From Meloidogyne chitwoodi (taxonomy: Eukaryota > Nematoda > Chromadorea > Rhabditida > Meloidogynidae): DNA of 64,000 bases. The position numbers and the translations under genes are program-made. The notes under the pieces are model-generated. The model worked only from the letters and a program-made list of their open reading frames with translations, was not told the origin of the DNA and did no database searches. The stretch is taken from positions 868,001 through 932,000 of the forward strand of contig JACZZP010000010.1 in NCBI GenBank assembly GCA_015183035.1, written 5' to 3'. Positions 1-14,300 of the stretch are shown here, piece after piece. Position 1 is the stretch's first letter, and each line of letters starts with the position of its first letter.

Positions 1-2949
1 GTCACAAATATTATTGCTAGAATTGGGCCTAAGAAAGGGCCAAGTGATTTCTCAATTTTAATTAATTGTCATTTTGATACATTACCTGACACTCCTGGTG
101 CAACTGATGATGCTGTTTCATGTGCGATTATGATGGAAATTTTGGAGATTTTTGCACACTCAAATAAACCGTTGGAACATGACATACTTTTCCTTTTTAA
201 TGGAGGTTATTTTAAATTTATATTTTTTATTAAAAATATTATAAAACAGCTGAAGAGAATTTTCTTCAAGCATCTCATGGTTTTATTGTTAACCATCCTT
301 GGCGTCATTCTGTTAGAGCTTTTATTAATTTAGAAGGATGTGGTTCTGGTGGAAGGGAATTGCTTTTCCAAGTTTTTCTTTCTCTTTGTTTTTTAATTTA
401 AATAATTTAAAGACTGGTCCAGGAGAATCATGGCTTGTTAAAACATATTTGGATAATGCTCCGCATCCACACTGTAATGTTCTTGGTCAAGAAATTTTTC
501 AATTGGGAATAATTCCATCTGACACTGACTTTCGTATTTTTCGTGATTATGGAAAAATTTCTGGTCTGGAATTTTTATCTAATTTTTACTTGTTTATATG
601 TTTTAAAATAAAATTTAAATTAAATATTTATTTAGGATTTGACATCGCTTATATACGAAATGGTTGGGTTTATCATACTGAATTTGATCGCCCTGAATTA
701 ATTGACGTTGGGGCAATTCAACGTTCTGGCGATAATATTTTGGCTGTAAGCCGTGCATTAATTCGTTCTCCTTATTTAAAACAACCGGCAAACTTTAATG
801 AAGGAACTAAATGGGTATTTTTTGATGTTGTTGGATTATTCACAATTTTTTACAGCATGAATTCAGGTTTTTCTGTTTTTTACCTGAATTTATATTTTTT
901 GAAAATTCTAGCTTTTAATTCTTATTATTTTTTTTTAATTAAATTTAATTTAGCTCTTATTTTCAATTATACTGTATTGATAATTGTTTTATTTCGGGTT
1001 TATTTACATCTATTTCGAAATGGCGACTACACTATTAATGTTCTATTTCGTGCTTCTTTGAATCAATTTATGGCTTTTGGAGCTATGTTATTTATTGGAA
1101 TTTGTTTAGTATTAATTATTACTTTATTAAATATGACAATGACTTGGTATTCAATGCCTGAATTAGTTTTTCCACTTTATATTGTACCAATGATGACTGC
1201 TGCTTTTTTTGCACATGCTCAGTCAGTGAGAAAAATTGAATCGGTAATTATTTTTATTTTTAAAGAATTTTAAGCGTTATATCTTGATCGAACTCAGATT
1301 TTTTAAGAATTTATACAAAAATATATTTTATAATAAGACACATTACTGAAAAAATTTAGGACATGGCAATGAAATTTGAAAAAGCTCATTTTGATTCGAC
1401 AATATTATTTTGGTCTTTTGTTCTTTTTATTCTTACTTGGATTCATGCAGCCAGTTCCTATTTATTTATGTTTCATGTTTTGTTTCCACTTATGCGCGAT
1501 CCTTTATTAGCAACTTTAAAAATATTTGGATTTATTAAAGGTTTTTTTTTTAATTTAAATAAAATAATATCCTTTATGATTTAAGAAGTAACACCAAAAT
1601 CACTTTTTTGGGCGCAGTCTATTTGCTTGACTCCATTAATTATTTTAATCAGCACATACACACAATTGCTTTTTGACTTTTTCGTTCCAGTAATGGGACG
1701 TTTTGGAAATACTATTAATCCAGAAATTTTTATAATGTCATTTTGTTTGTTAGTTTCGACTACTTTTATTCTTTTTACGGTAAAATATTGTGGATTTATC
1801 AAATTTTCCAACTTTTGAATTAGTTACTTATGAAAATTTAGACTTCAGTTTTTCTAATAAGATAATATCATAACAGCTTTCTTTCATATTTTAAAAATAA
1901 TATAATTTTTATTTTCAGAATAATTTAATTTATGTGAGTCGTCGACTTGGTTTTATGGTTAAATGTATGATTGCTGTTTCGCTCTTTTGCTTTTTAATTA
2001 TTTCAACAACAAATGTTGGTGTTCCTTATAAATATTCAAAAGAATCTCCTCGTCTTCGACGTGTTATTGCTCTTGTATATGCCTATATTTTTTAATTTAA
2101 TAATTAATTTTTCTTTTAAAGCATGCAAAGAAGTCTGTTTATGCATTTGATGGCCATTTAATTAATTCTGAAACAGGTTTATTTGTTCAAGCTTTGGACT
2201 ACAGAGGTGCTGATGACTTACCAGAACATACTTTTCTACAAGGTTTTTATTTTTTCTATTTTTACAAAAAAAATTTTAAAGGAACTGGCAAACCTGACTG
2301 TTCTAACACAACTGATGAATATTGTCAAATGCCTTATTATACTGCTATACATCAACTTTTTCCTCCGGATCGTTCTCGATGGGTACCGCTACCGGTGGAA
2401 CCTCCAATAGTTCGACCATTGAAAGTCGAATTATTAGAACGAAAATTTCTTTCGAATAATATGCTCAATTTAACAATTGCTATAATTGGAGGAACTGATA
2501 AATCATCTCTTCATATTACTCCACTTGATGGTTTTCAGATGCGTAATTGGTCATTAACAGCATTTAATCCAAAAACATATAGTAATCGGCCACATTCAAC
2601 CTATTTTGTATTTATGACATATGGATATGAAGCACCAAAAGAGAGAATAATTTGGATTTTACTTGAGAAAAATGAAGGAAAAAAATTAACGTTGACTGAA
2701 GTTGGCAAGGAACCAGCACTTGAATTGGCAGTTGCAACTCATTATGTACATGGTATATTTTTATAAAGTATTGATGGTAAAAAATAAACTTTTAATTAAA
2801 AAGGAGCCAATCAAAACTCTGATACGTTGCATCAACTTCGATCGTTAATTGCTAACCGTAGAGAAAAGCCTCATTCTGGTGTTGGTTTTTGGCGTTGGGG
2901 AATTACACTGACTGCTGGTGTTTCCGAAATTGTTGTTCATTCTTTTTGA
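1..2949 (+). CDS. ERMP1: Endoplasmic reticulum metallopeptidase 1 (M28 family), 5'-partial
   Basis: Zinc aminopeptidase-like protein of the ER membrane; the gene enters from the left edge in frame at base 1, so the N-terminus is missing. The M28 catalytic domain is clear: zinc ligands in CHFDT and in GATDDAVSC, the catalytic glutamate pair in FNGAEEN, then [12 protein letters not shown] and the last zinc histidine in VYHTEFD. After the catalytic domain come multi-pass hydrophobic segments (about 820-1830) and a conserved luminal C-terminal region ending in VSEIVVHSF. Splice sites I could place: intron 206-249 (joins FNG to AEEN), an intron after ELLFQ, one after KISG, and one near 2251-2280. 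Several introns are multiples of three without stops, so open reading frames run through them. The block order matches animal ERMP1/Felix-ina, which is why I am confident of the family; the exact exon borders in the membrane part are not certain. It is convergent with the next gene. Confidence 0.9.
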
Positions 2950-3514
2950 TGATTGGTTTTCTTGAAAATATTTTTAGTTTTTTATTGATATAATTTTTAT
3001 TGTATTGAAATGGTTGTACTGCAAGTCGGGTTTATATAATTCTTAATTTTGCCAATAATCAACTTTTCTGATTATTCAACAATAATATCAAATATATAAA
3101 ATTTGGCTTGCAGTTGAACGTTATTTATAAAATAACTTCTTAACTGGTCAGTATTAGAATATATTTATTTACCAATGATAATTTAATTTACTAGATTAGT
3201 ATGTCCGTTTATCGTGTAATTTGGATATATCTTTTATAAATCTCAAAATATTTTAATGTTTTTGTAGTTTTAAAACCTTTTTTCTGCTCCCAATATTTAA
3301 TTTATAGACTAGAATGTGTTTAAGGTTAACTCCACCCTCCCATCATGTTAATTTATCCAAAGTGGTCATGATGGAGAGATCCAAATACCTACTAATTATT
3401 ATTTTGCACATTATTTAGTTTTGATCAGAATAAATCTAAATATATTAAATTTATAAACTTTATAAAGAAAAATAACAATAAAACATATTTTATGTAACAA
3501 TAATTATTTAATAT
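2950..3514. other. Convergent intergenic region
   Basis: Non-coding DNA between the stops of ERMP1 (+) and WDR18 (-), holding both 3' untranslated regions. The one structure I see is an 8-bp inverted repeat, CCATCATG at 3340-3347 and CATGATGG at 3367-3374, with a 19-nt loop. It could form a hairpin in either transcript; no function is established. Confidence 0.6.
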
Positions 3515-5750
3515 TTACGTAATAACATCTTCTTCTATTGTCAAATTAGCAGCATAATCATAAATTTCAGCATTTATTTGCACAACTCGAGCCAATTCTT
3601 TCTCTAGTCCTCTCACCCTCCTTTGTAACTGATCTATAGTTGTAGCAGATTCATTTGACATTACGTTAACACTTGATCCATTTTCTTCGCCCTTAGAAAG
3701 ATTTTCCGTTGGTTCTATACGGCGTCTCTTTCTACTCTTATTTTGATTCTTAATTTAAAAAATTATTTTATTATTTAATCTTTAGTAAAAAGTAACTCAC
3801 ACTTTTGTTATTACTATTTTTGACATCTTTTGATGAACTTTCAGTTGGCGAATTCGATGGCGACAATTCGCACCTCAAAGTGCGTGCATTTATTTTTTGC
3901 AACACTTTACTGAAGTGGTCCTTCAGCTGTTTCTGTAAATAATTATTGTTTGAAATTTGTCTAAATTTTTAATTCGGCTTATCGATTCGTTTTTAAAACT
4001 TGAAACAAAAACTGATGTGAGTAAACAAAAAACAATTTTTACCTCTTCAAGGACATTATTATCACTGACATGCTTTATTGCTACATTTGATCTTGGTCCC
4101 AAGGTCATTTGCCTATCTAGAGCCGGTAAGGAATTTCCAGCAGCGGACATATTCTCCAAAATAAATGACAAAACACTAATAGGCCCTAAAAACAAAATAA
4201 AAAAATATTCTTTTTGATACTTTTAGGTTATTCTACTCCTTCCCATTAGTCTCAGAAATTGAGTGCCTTATAAAGCATTTTTACATTATTTAAACCTTAT
4301 AAAATTATTTATATCCCCTTTTAATGACCAACTACATCAAAATTCTACAAAAAAAACATGTGATCATTCAAATATTACTGCATAGTTAATTTGCACTCAA
4401 TTTTTGACTCTGATGGGGGAGGTAGCATAACATAAATGTCTTCATTTTTTGGTAAAAAACCTTTCATTTGTCCATTTTGTAAAAGTTGACCGTTTGCCGC
4501 ATCCCAAATGGCATAAGTACCTGAACTATCTCCAGAAGCGAGTCTACTCCCATCTGAATTTGTACATAATTGTTGTACTCGACAATTGTGAAAATGGAAT
4601 GAATTGACGTTATTACCATCATTCTGTTCATTGTTGACTGTCATTTTTTGAAAACTATCCTTTGGAAGCTGAAATTTGTTTTGAATTTTATTGGGATTTT
4701 ATTTAACTAAAGAATTTTCACCCTTATATACATAAATATTTACATCATTCAAAATTATAAAAGTATGAATTATAGTAAAAACCTTAGAATTCATTAGATC
4801 GATCATTCTAATCTGTCCATCAGTTGATGCCAAAAAAAGCCTCCTTTCTGCCCCATCCATACAACAGGCACTTAATGGATGATCCGAAGTAATTTTTAAA
4901 AGAATTTGGTTAGTAGCCAAAGAATAGAGACAGGCACTATGATCAGCAGAAACAGAAAATATACGAGCATTAATCCCAGATGTAATATGCAAATCATTAA
5001 CTTCTAAAGTATGAGTTGAGTAACCACCAAGTTGTGGCCTGATACGAGATTCTCCATTGTATCGAGAAATTAAACTGAATGTTTGAGAAGTTAAAAACTA
5101 ATCAAAATTCAAACAAACCTAGCAGTCAGCCAAATCTTAACAGCTCCGTCAATTGATGAACTTGCCAATAAACTACCACAAGCTGAAATACGCAAGACTG
5201 AAATTTCCCGAATATGATCTTCGACAATAGAAAGTATATTCCCCAGCTTAACCTAAAAATAATTGAATTTACTTTGTATTATTTATTGCTAAAAAAGGAC
5301 CTCAAATGCGAAAATTTTGTTGTCAGATGCGATAAAAATAAAGTCGCCAGATGGATGTGAAACAATAAAATTAACCTTTTGACTAAATACAGATCTCGTG
5401 CAATTAGAAAAGGATAATGTCCTTCTTGATTTTTTAAGTTTTAATGGAAAAGTTATAATCGATTTATCTGTCATCGCCACATATAAATGTGTTTGATCAT
5501 GACCTTAAAATTTATTTTGAAATATTTAAATATAGATTTAAATTAACTAAATGTGGCAAAATTAATTGTTCCATTCTGAGGCTCATTCCCTTGAAAAGCA
5601 AAGCAATTAGTTCCAGAAACTGGATCAACTGTCAAAATAGAAAAAGGCTCGTTCGATCGAGCACAAACAAAGAGTGACTAAAAATAACAAAATTAAGTAT
5701 TAGACGTACATATCACACTTTACCTCTTTAGTGCTGCACTTTGAATTCAT
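3515..5750 (-). CDS. WDR18: WDR18/Ipi3-like WD40 protein (Rix1-PELP1 complex, 60S ribosome biogenesis)
   Basis: Nuclear WD40 protein expected to act with PELP1/TEX10/LAS1L homologues in ITS2 processing and pre-60S maturation. The start at 5750 begins MNSKCSTKE, followed by degenerate WD repeats: ISACGSLLASSSIDGAVKIW, a block with SACCMDGAERRLFLASTDG, and NSDGSRLASGDSSGTYAIWD. An intron from 4460 to 4186 (donor after codon K of QMKG, acceptor TTTTTAG) joins QMKG to PISVLSF, reproducing the family's LKGPVTN-like junction. The C-terminal exons carry a basic KSRKRRR stretch (likely nuclear localisation) and a coiled coil, DQLQRRVRGLEKELARVV then INAEIYDYAANLT, which matches the C-terminal helix specific to WDR18/Ipi3. 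Without the 4186-4460 intron the locus looks like two genes; I reject that reading. It lies 187 bp downstream of WASHC4 on the same strand. Confidence 0.85.
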
Positions 5751-5936
5751 ATTAATTTAATCTATTTTAAAAAGATGTAAAAAATATATTTTACAATTAG
5801 TAAATATTTATAATATAAATAGAATTATAATAAATAAAAGTACAGACACATTACATTTATGATATTTTAATTTATTCTTAAATTTGACTTAATTTTGATT
5901 AAGACTTTAAATAGAATGATTTAATAAATATAAAAT

Positions 5937-8900
5937 CTAAAAGTCATCAAGATATGTCTCTTCAATATTTTCATCTCCAACTTCATTTGCTTGTAAAAAT
6001 GTAAGAGCAGAATTTAGTGAATACATCAAACGTTTGAATTCCTCTAATTGTTCATTAAGTTGACTTTGTTTGAGGAACAAAAGTCTTGCTAAAGATTCAT
6101 CTTTTATTTTTAAAGCTGCTTTCTGTTCATTTTTGCATTTTATTATTTCAGAATGAATTTTATTAAATACAGAATCAAACCAATTGAGTGAATTGAAAAA
6201 GAATTGTTGATTAAGAAGAGTTAAAACATAAGCAATTCCTGAAAAAAGTTATTTTCAAAAGAAGCTCATTTTTAAAAGAAAAATGTTTATAGAGTGTTGA
6301 ATGCCCTCTCCCAATGTGCTAATTTAACATCAAGTTATTCTCCGATTATATGATCTTATATTTGGATTTTTAAATAAAAAATTTAAAAATAATTACCACT
6401 CAAACGAAAAATATTATAAAAAAAAAGAAATACCAATACTAAATCCATCTTCAACAAAAACAAATTGTTCATTATTGCTTCCGGTTGCAGCTAAATCTCC
6501 AATCATTGTCATTTTTCTATTGCTTAAACAAGCTCTACATTTTGAAATATATTCAATTTGAACAAGCATAAGTGCTGGAATTAAAATAAAAAAGTCTCTG
6601 AAATGAGTAAATTTTTCATTCCCTCTGAATTCGCGAGCAAACATTGAAGTTAAAAGCTTTAAAAAAATTTAATCAAAAAATAAAAGACAAATTAAAAAAT
6701 AACCTCAATAGAATCATTACTTGATGATAAATAAGAGGTAATATTTTGTGAAATTTGATCACATAATTTTGCACAATTAATTTTAAGTGAGTTTGTATCA
6801 TTTTTATCTTCATTATTTACAAAAGTAGTTATTTGACTGTGTTTAAAATTAAAAATAATATTTGGTGCAAAAGTTTCCAAAATTCCAGAGCGAAACATAC
6901 GCAAAAGACCAATCATATTTCCTATTCTAAAAAAATAATTATTAAAATAGTGAATTATATTATAATATATTTCAATTAAATCCAAGATTTTTTTAAATAT
7001 CCTTTTATAAATCATGTTTCAACTTTTTTTCTAACTGTTCCTATAATTATTAAATATATTTCTAATATTCAAAGTGCCTCTATGTTAACAATAAAATTTT
7101 TAAAACAAACCTTACTATCAAAACCTAAAATAAAAAATAAATATAATAGCAGAAAAAACCAACAAACCCTCAATCTTTCAATAATATTTAATGAAGTTCC
7201 ACTACCAATTTTATGGCAATAACGTTTTAAACTATTTGTCATTTTCTCAGCTCTTTCCATTGGATACATTTGTTCCAATTGGTCAATAGAATCTCGGTAA
7301 AAACAAATTTCATGTATTAACATTGATTTAAGCTTTTCATCGGAAAGACAACGTGAAAGTAATTGAAATTGAGAACGCATATATTTGTAGGAAGTATTTA
7401 TCTAAATTTTTTAATTATTCAAAACGAAAATAATAAAATATTTGAGTGCCTATTAATTTTAATTAATTTATATGAAAATAAATAAATAATCACCAAAGGA
7501 TCTAAAATTCCTATTCCATGTGTTTTAATTGAATTTACAATTTGTTGTACTCTAACAATTGCCAATTGTTTGCTTTGACTTGAACGTTCAATAAAAAACT
7601 AAAAATTAAATATTTATTTTAAAACTACAAACAAAAACCTGTTCATCAAGATCATAAGAATATTCCTCTAAAAATTTAAACATTTGTTCTTCACTCATTA
7701 ATGTAATTAAATCAAGACCTTAAAATAAAAAATGAGGACAAAATAAACATAAAATTAATAATAATAATTAGGATATGGAAAGAAATAATTTCTAAAAAAT
7801 TTGTTGCCTTGATCAACACATCTAGTTGGCAAATGATAATCTTCAAGATTAAGGCCATATCTATGTTTTGCTAAAATACTCATTCGAGTATAAGCCTCAG
7901 AATCATGTAAGGCAATAACAGAAAAATTGTAAAATGTAGAGGACAGATAATTTGTAACAAAATCTTTTTAAAAAAAGAATTATAATTAAAAAAAAAAACA
8001 AAAAAACTAACCAAAAATATCAATTATATTATTTCCAAGTTTTATTCTTGAAATTTGAAGTAAATTTAATAAAAATTTATTTAAAGACTTCTTTTCTTGT
8101 TGTTGAGTATTTTGGAAGGAAAATAATTTTTCTAATTGTTCAAAAGAAGAACTTTGTTGTTTATGATAAGAAAGTCTTAAATCATTTTCAATTTCAGTGC
8201 AAAGTTTTAAGAGAAAATTCTAAAAATAATTTAATTTTTAAAAAATAAAATTTTAAACAAACATTTTTAATAATTAAAAATAATTCATTGCTAAAAGTTT
8301 CTAAAAACTTTTGTTTATCACAATGTTGGACAGAAATTACTAAACGTTCACATTGATTTATTGCACTAAAAAAATCCTAAAATAAAATAATAATTTAAAT
8401 TTAAAAAGTGAAATTATGCGATTAGACAAATTTACGAAAACACATTTTTAACCAAAAATTCAGATTAAATATTCGTAAACACAAATTATTAATTATAAAG
8501 TTAATTACAGTTATAGTTCTAGGCAAATTTTCATCTGAAAAATTCAATGATTGTTCTTGAATTAAATTTTCACAAAAAGCCTGCATAAGAGACAATCTAT
8601 GCCAATACAAAAAAGAAAGATCAGTAGAATTTGAAAGCACTTTACTAAAATTACAAAGAATATCAAGTTTTTCAAGTATTTCGTCTATTTGAACATCACT
8701 ACCTCTCATTATCTTCTAAATTTTATAATAAAATTTATAAATTAATTAAAAAAAACATTATAATTTGCCAATTCCAAAGACACTCCAGCCATAATTAATG
8801 TTTTTCTACTAATAGGTTGACTTAAAGAAAGTGCAGAATTTAAAAGTGAATTGGCAATGAATGATTGTTTTGATTCATTATTTGATTGAATAAATAATTC

Positions 8901-11149
8901 AAAAATTGAAAGTATAGAAGTAGAGAGATGAACACAACCATAATTAACAGTTTCAATTATTAAATTCCAATTGGCTATAAATGTATTTGAAATTCTCTAA
9001 AAAGAAAAAACAGATTTTAATTTATTTCAAATCAAAAAGAAATTCTCCTCAAATATATTGGAATGATGTCAAAATGGTCATATAATTAATTACAGTAAAT
9101 GGGAACAATCGGCTATTTAAAAAAAGACTTATTGTCAAAACGAATCACTACTTTTTCTTTGAATTTTTCCATGTTGAGAGATATTTTGAGGATTTGGGAA
9201 TTTATAGAATTAAATAATTTAAAATAATATTTATTTTAAAATAAACCTTAGTAAACTGGATGAGTGAAAAAATAAGTTTAATGTTTGCCTTTGAAATTGG
9301 TTTTTGTTCTGCCAAATGAATATTTAAAATATATTTAAGTAATCGAGTCATCCTTTCTCCTAAATGGACACCTTCAATTAATAAATCACAGGATTTTATA
9401 AAATCAGTCAATCTTTCATCTTCTTTAAATTCTTCTTCCATCTTCTTTTGCCAATCAGATAAAGAATTTGAAAACTAAAAAAATTAAAATAAAATAATTA
9501 TGTGCTTCTATAAATTAAAATTATATAATTTATTTAACTGTTTGGACGTATTTGCAAAGATTTTCTAAAAGTTTGTTAAGTTGACATCCTTTAGTAAGTT
9601 CTACAGAAGAAGAAATTTTATTATCAATAACATTAACGGCACCAGGAATTTCTTTTAAGATAAAATCAAAAGGTGTAAACAATAAATCAGCAATTAAATG
9701 GAAGGAAATAAGAGTTTTATGTATTCCACATAATTTAGAAATCATTTTTTTATCAGGTTTTTGTCGTTCAGGTAATAAATGATGATAAAGTTTAGCTAAT
9801 GTTAAAATACAAATAAGCCTCTTTTTATCGGGAATTGAATTCTCAGATGAATTTATATGTTTTTGCCAGTTAGTTAACATTTGCATAATTGCTAAACGAA
9901 AACGTTCAATAAATTGACGATCTGATGAAAGATGATCAAAACGTATTAATTTAATGCAAGTGTTCTAAATAAAATAATATAAAAGTATAGTGGTATAATG
10001 ATTAACCCATTAAAAGAATAAAAGTATTTATTGACTTCGAAATAATATAACTAGGATATTTAAATCTTTTATAATATTTTTCAATTAATTGTACCCTTTC
10101 AACGAGCTGTAATATTCTTAAAATCTACAAATAACTAAATCAATTACCGTTAAGATTTTTCCATTCATAAGAACTAAATCCAGCCTTTCAATTAAAGCAT
10201 TCAAATGTTGCAATCTATTAGAAGAAATACCTTCCAAATCAAATTGTGCTGGATTGAATTGAACTAATCGAATAGAACGTATTAAAGAGGCCCAATGATC
10301 ACAAAGAAAAGGATGTGATAAAATCAACGTATCGAAAACTAAAAAAAAAGTAAGAAAATATCTTTCTGGTAGAAAATAAAATTTAACCAGTAAATGTTGA
10401 TAAAAGTTCTCCAATTGTTCGCCACATTCGTGTAAGTGGAAACTGCTCTGCTCGATGATTTTTGAGCTCCTTTCGACCCAAATTCAAAAAACCATGGATT
10501 TGGAGTAATAAATTTTCCGCCAATTCACGTGTAGTATAAACAAACTGCTCAAGTTTTTGTAAAAATGGTAAAAAGTCAACAATTGTTTCGAGAACAGAGT
10601 TATCTTCATTATTCACTGGAAATAATTTTTTAAATATTACAATACTTATTCTATCGAATGTAGTCAAGCAGAGAACGAGGAATTTCTTTACCTCTCTAAA
10701 ATCAAATAATAATAGATGGAAAACAAAAAAATAATATTCGTGCAAAAATATATTACAATTCTTGTAATTAAGCCTAGTATTCTAGGTATAAGTAATTTAA
10801 AATAAAAAACCTTCATCATATAACGAAATAGACTCAGACAATCCTTGGGCCATTTGATTCAAATTGTCTGCAGAAAGGAAAACATCAGAAAAAATTGTCG
10901 TCATTGAATCCGTCAATTGATCACCAGATAAATTTAAAGAACAAAATTTCTCTACATCGTTGTCTACACCATTCTAAAATTACTTTAATTTTCTAAAATT
11001 TATAATTATTCAACAATAAAATTTATAACCTGACAATTAACATAGTTGTTGTTGCCAATGCATTTTTCTTGTGAGTGTAATTCCATTAGTAAATTTTCAA
11101 AATCCTGCATAACAATTGCCCTAGAGCGAGTTTGTTGGATAGTTTCCAT
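5937..11149 (-). CDS. WASHC4: WASH complex subunit 4 (SWIP/KIAA1033-like)
   Basis: Large subunit of the WASH complex, which activates Arp2/3 actin assembly on endosomes and supports retromer-dependent sorting. Start METIQQTRSRA at 11149, stop after TYLDDF at 5937. The protein is split over many short exons. Family blocks occur in the right order: TIGELLSTFTVFDTLILSHP with DHWASLIRSIR and NPAQF (N-terminal helical region); RYGL and FFPYPNY in the middle; MYPMERAEKMTNSLKR; a GLLRMFRSGI block; and the C-terminal FAREFRGNEKFTHFRDFF followed by FVEDGFSIGI. Human SWIP has about 1170 residues and the span fits a similar size. No transmembrane segment or enzymatic motif is seen, as expected for a scaffold. 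The gene lies 155 bp downstream of TSR1 on the same strand. Exact exon borders are not all resolved. Confidence 0.9.
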
Positions 11150-11153
11150 TTAA

Positions 11154-11177
11154 GGAGTTTTTATCGGAAAAAACTCC
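11154..11177. other. Intercistronic hairpin upstream of WASHC4
   Basis: Perfect 9-bp stem (GGAGTTTTT at 11154-11162 and AAAAACTCC at 11169-11177) with a 6-nt loop, ending 5 bp from the WASHC4 start codon in the 154-bp gap below TSR1. It would lie in the leader of WASHC4 or in the intercistronic part of a polycistronic precursor. The function is unknown. Confidence 0.5.
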
Positions 11178-11303
11178 TATAATCTTTATTAATATTAAAA
11201 AAATATTTAAAAAATAATAAAATGATTCAAACTACATCTGCAAGAAATAAAGCAATATATTAATATATTTATCATAAAATTCAACAAGTAAAATAATATT
11301 TTA

Positions 11304-14300
11304 TTATTCATCCATAAATTCATCCCATCTTATTTTTACCTTCTTTCCCTTCCATTCTTCATCACAAGACTCCTCCAAGTCATCAGAAATACATAACTGT
11401 CTTACTTTTATTTCTGGATTATATGTCCATCTAGGAAAGACTCTTTTATAAAGGTTCATCAAAACTGAATCCTGTACACTTAAAGGTTTGTCAAAGACAC
11501 ATTTAAACAATCCGTGAGTACCTAGTGCTTGTTTTATTCGGCCATGTCTTCCAGTGTGAGTATATAACTCAACGGGTTTGAACCATTCAATGTCTTCTAA
11601 AAATAACTTTCTAAAATGAGCCAATTCAAATAAAAAATAACCTCTATTAAAGAACATGTATCGAACAACTGCCGATCGTTTATTCACTTTGAATGGATGA
11701 CCAGAAATGCGTACACGCTTTAAAATAATGCGATCAGGATTTGAATCAAGAACAATTCCTTTTGCAATTAATTGAAGCTTTTCAGGTGAATTTTGACGAA
11801 AAACAAGAACACTTGAAGGTGGAAAGGTAATTGGAGCAAAAATAGTAGCACAAAATGCACCAGAAGAAGGCATGAAACGTTCCATCTAGTAAATATATTA
11901 GTGTTAATATTAAAAGTAATACCCTAACTTTTCTATTTATTTATGACACCAAAAAGTAGTAATATTCAGAAAATATGCAAAAAATTACCTTAAATTTCTG
12001 CCCATTTGTATGTTGTGAAAATACAGGATTTGCAGTAAAAAGACGGCAGCCAACTTGGAATAGTAGCTCTTCTTTATTTTTTATCGGTTGATTGAAGGAA
12101 GGATACCGATGCAAGATCATATTAAGCGTAGACATTCTATGTTCATTTTTAAGCAAACTGAAGATAATTAAAGGTGAATTCGGAGAAGAAATGTAGTTTT
12201 CTGAATAAATTATTGCTTATTGAAAAACCTCTAAATTAAAACTGGTAAATTAAATATTATAATTTTCTCACCGTATATATGAATAGGCACATTTTTAACA
12301 TATCTAAAAGAAAATTAATGATTTTCTAAAATTAAATATTTAAACGCACAGTGTAACATATGTGCCAGGAGCGCATATTTGTTCGTCTTCATCATAAACC
12401 TTTTGAAATGATTGTTTTGCTGCTTCAATGGCAAGTTTTCGCGTCTGTTTGAAATTTACAATTTTATAAATTCTTGCATAATCTCGTGTTAGATTCTCTT
12501 TAGGATCCCAAGGACTTGTTCTAGGTTAGAAAAATTTATTAGAATTTTTCTAAAAAGATTACCTAAAACTCTTCAGTCCTCGATAACGTTTAAACCTGTC
12601 ACGAGCACTCATTCCCTCTGGTGTTTCCACCTCATCGGGCCATTGACGATTATCGCGCTCTTTTTTAAAAAGCTCTTTTTGTTGAATATCATTCACATCT
12701 GCATCATTCAAATCAATAGTTTCGTCAATTGTAGTACTCTCGACCACTGAATGAAAGTCTCCTTCTACATCCTCACATAAATTTTCTTCATCCATCTGTT
12801 CATAAAGACCATTTTCCGACTCAATAATCAAAGCCTTTTCACTCTCCGCCTCTCCATCAGATTCACTTTCATCTAGTTCTTCATCTTCATAATCATCATC
12901 AATCAACCAGCTAGCTTGATATTCTGAAGTCCCTTCTGGAATTTTAGGCTTTGGAAATGCGACTGAAAAAAATAAAGTTAAGATATAAAATTAAATAATA
13001 TTTAGAACATTTTTCTTCATTTTCCTTGATTTCTGATCGCTCTGTTCTCAATGACTCAGAAATAATAATTTCACAATCTAGTGGTGTTTGTTTTAAAGGA
13101 TCGGCCTTTAAAATTTTAAGTGTTTCCATTTTTTCCACTTTCTAAATGAATATATGTAAAAAATGCTAATGTAAGAAAATCTATTAATTTTATAAACCTT
13201 TGTTTGTTTTAATGGATTAGGATCAGTTTCAATTACAACTTGGCTCAATTGAAAATCTCCAAAGCCAGAAATATTTATTAATCCATTAATATTTAATGGT
13301 GCACCATTTAAATATCCAGAAACAAGGAGTGAACCAGAAGAATCATCACTCTTAAATTTTAATTAGAAAATTAGTTATTTAAATTCATTTCAAGTTTAAC
13401 AATTTGAATATTTTCTGCAATCAAGTACGAGCGTAACTTTTGAAGATTCGATCGAGTCTTGCGCGTTGTTGAAATTAGTCGTAGAATTTGAAGAGGACTA
13501 CTTCCTTGTAAATCATAAATTCGAGAGTCGTTACACCTAAACAGAATCTTATGTAATTTTAAATTTTTAGATAGATAATTCATGCCGTTTTGGAGCTAAT
13601 TCCTAACTTTATCATAGTTAAATCAACAGTTTTATAAAAAATACTTCCTACCAAGAATCCATGAGCTTCTCAAGTGCCTTTCGAGTTGAATTACGTTGCT
13701 TACTAGAAGCAGGGAGAGCTGAGACCAAATTAAATGTTGGCGGGGATCCATGTGCATGAATAACATCTAAAAGGCGACTGTGCGAAACAAGAAAATTTGT
13801 TGTTTCAAGTGGCCAAAGAATGATCATGATATCCGAGACACGCAAAAAATCAAGTGTGGAAATAATTGAATTAGTATCAGGGCAGAAGAATGTGTAACGT
13901 TGTTTGAAACGTGGAACACTTAATAGAAATGAAATTTATAAAACAATTTAAAAAATTACGCAAGATGGAAAAACTGTCGCTCTTCATTTAAGTTGATAAT
14001 TCCGCCCTCATCTGCGAGATTGAATGTCTCAACAACTTTACGAGCAGTGTAAGTCTCATCAAGAGAAATTACAGTCTAAAAATATAGGAAAAAATAAAGG
14101 GGATAAAGAATAATATTTAAGAAGATGATAAAGAAATTTTAAAAACAAACAATGTTGATTGGTGCTTGCCCTTCTTTGCGCTTTTGCTCTAGTACTTTAC
14201 CAATCTTATTGGCACGAAGTTGTGAAGAACGATTCCGACGAGAAAACCTTTTTAGCTTCTTAAACTTAGTCTGCGAATTTGCATTGGTTCCAACCTTCCC

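Noticed and set aside
3515..4200. A separate short gene with a coiled-coil C-terminus
   Set aside because: A phase-matched intron (4186-4460) joins it to the WD40 exons upstream, and the coiled coil is the C-terminal helix typical of WDR18.
11304..11885. A lineage-specific 15-residue insertion in TSR1 between FFNR and WFKPVEL
   Set aside because: The segment is a 45-nt GT-AG intron; removal restores the conserved FFNREDIEWFKPVEL.
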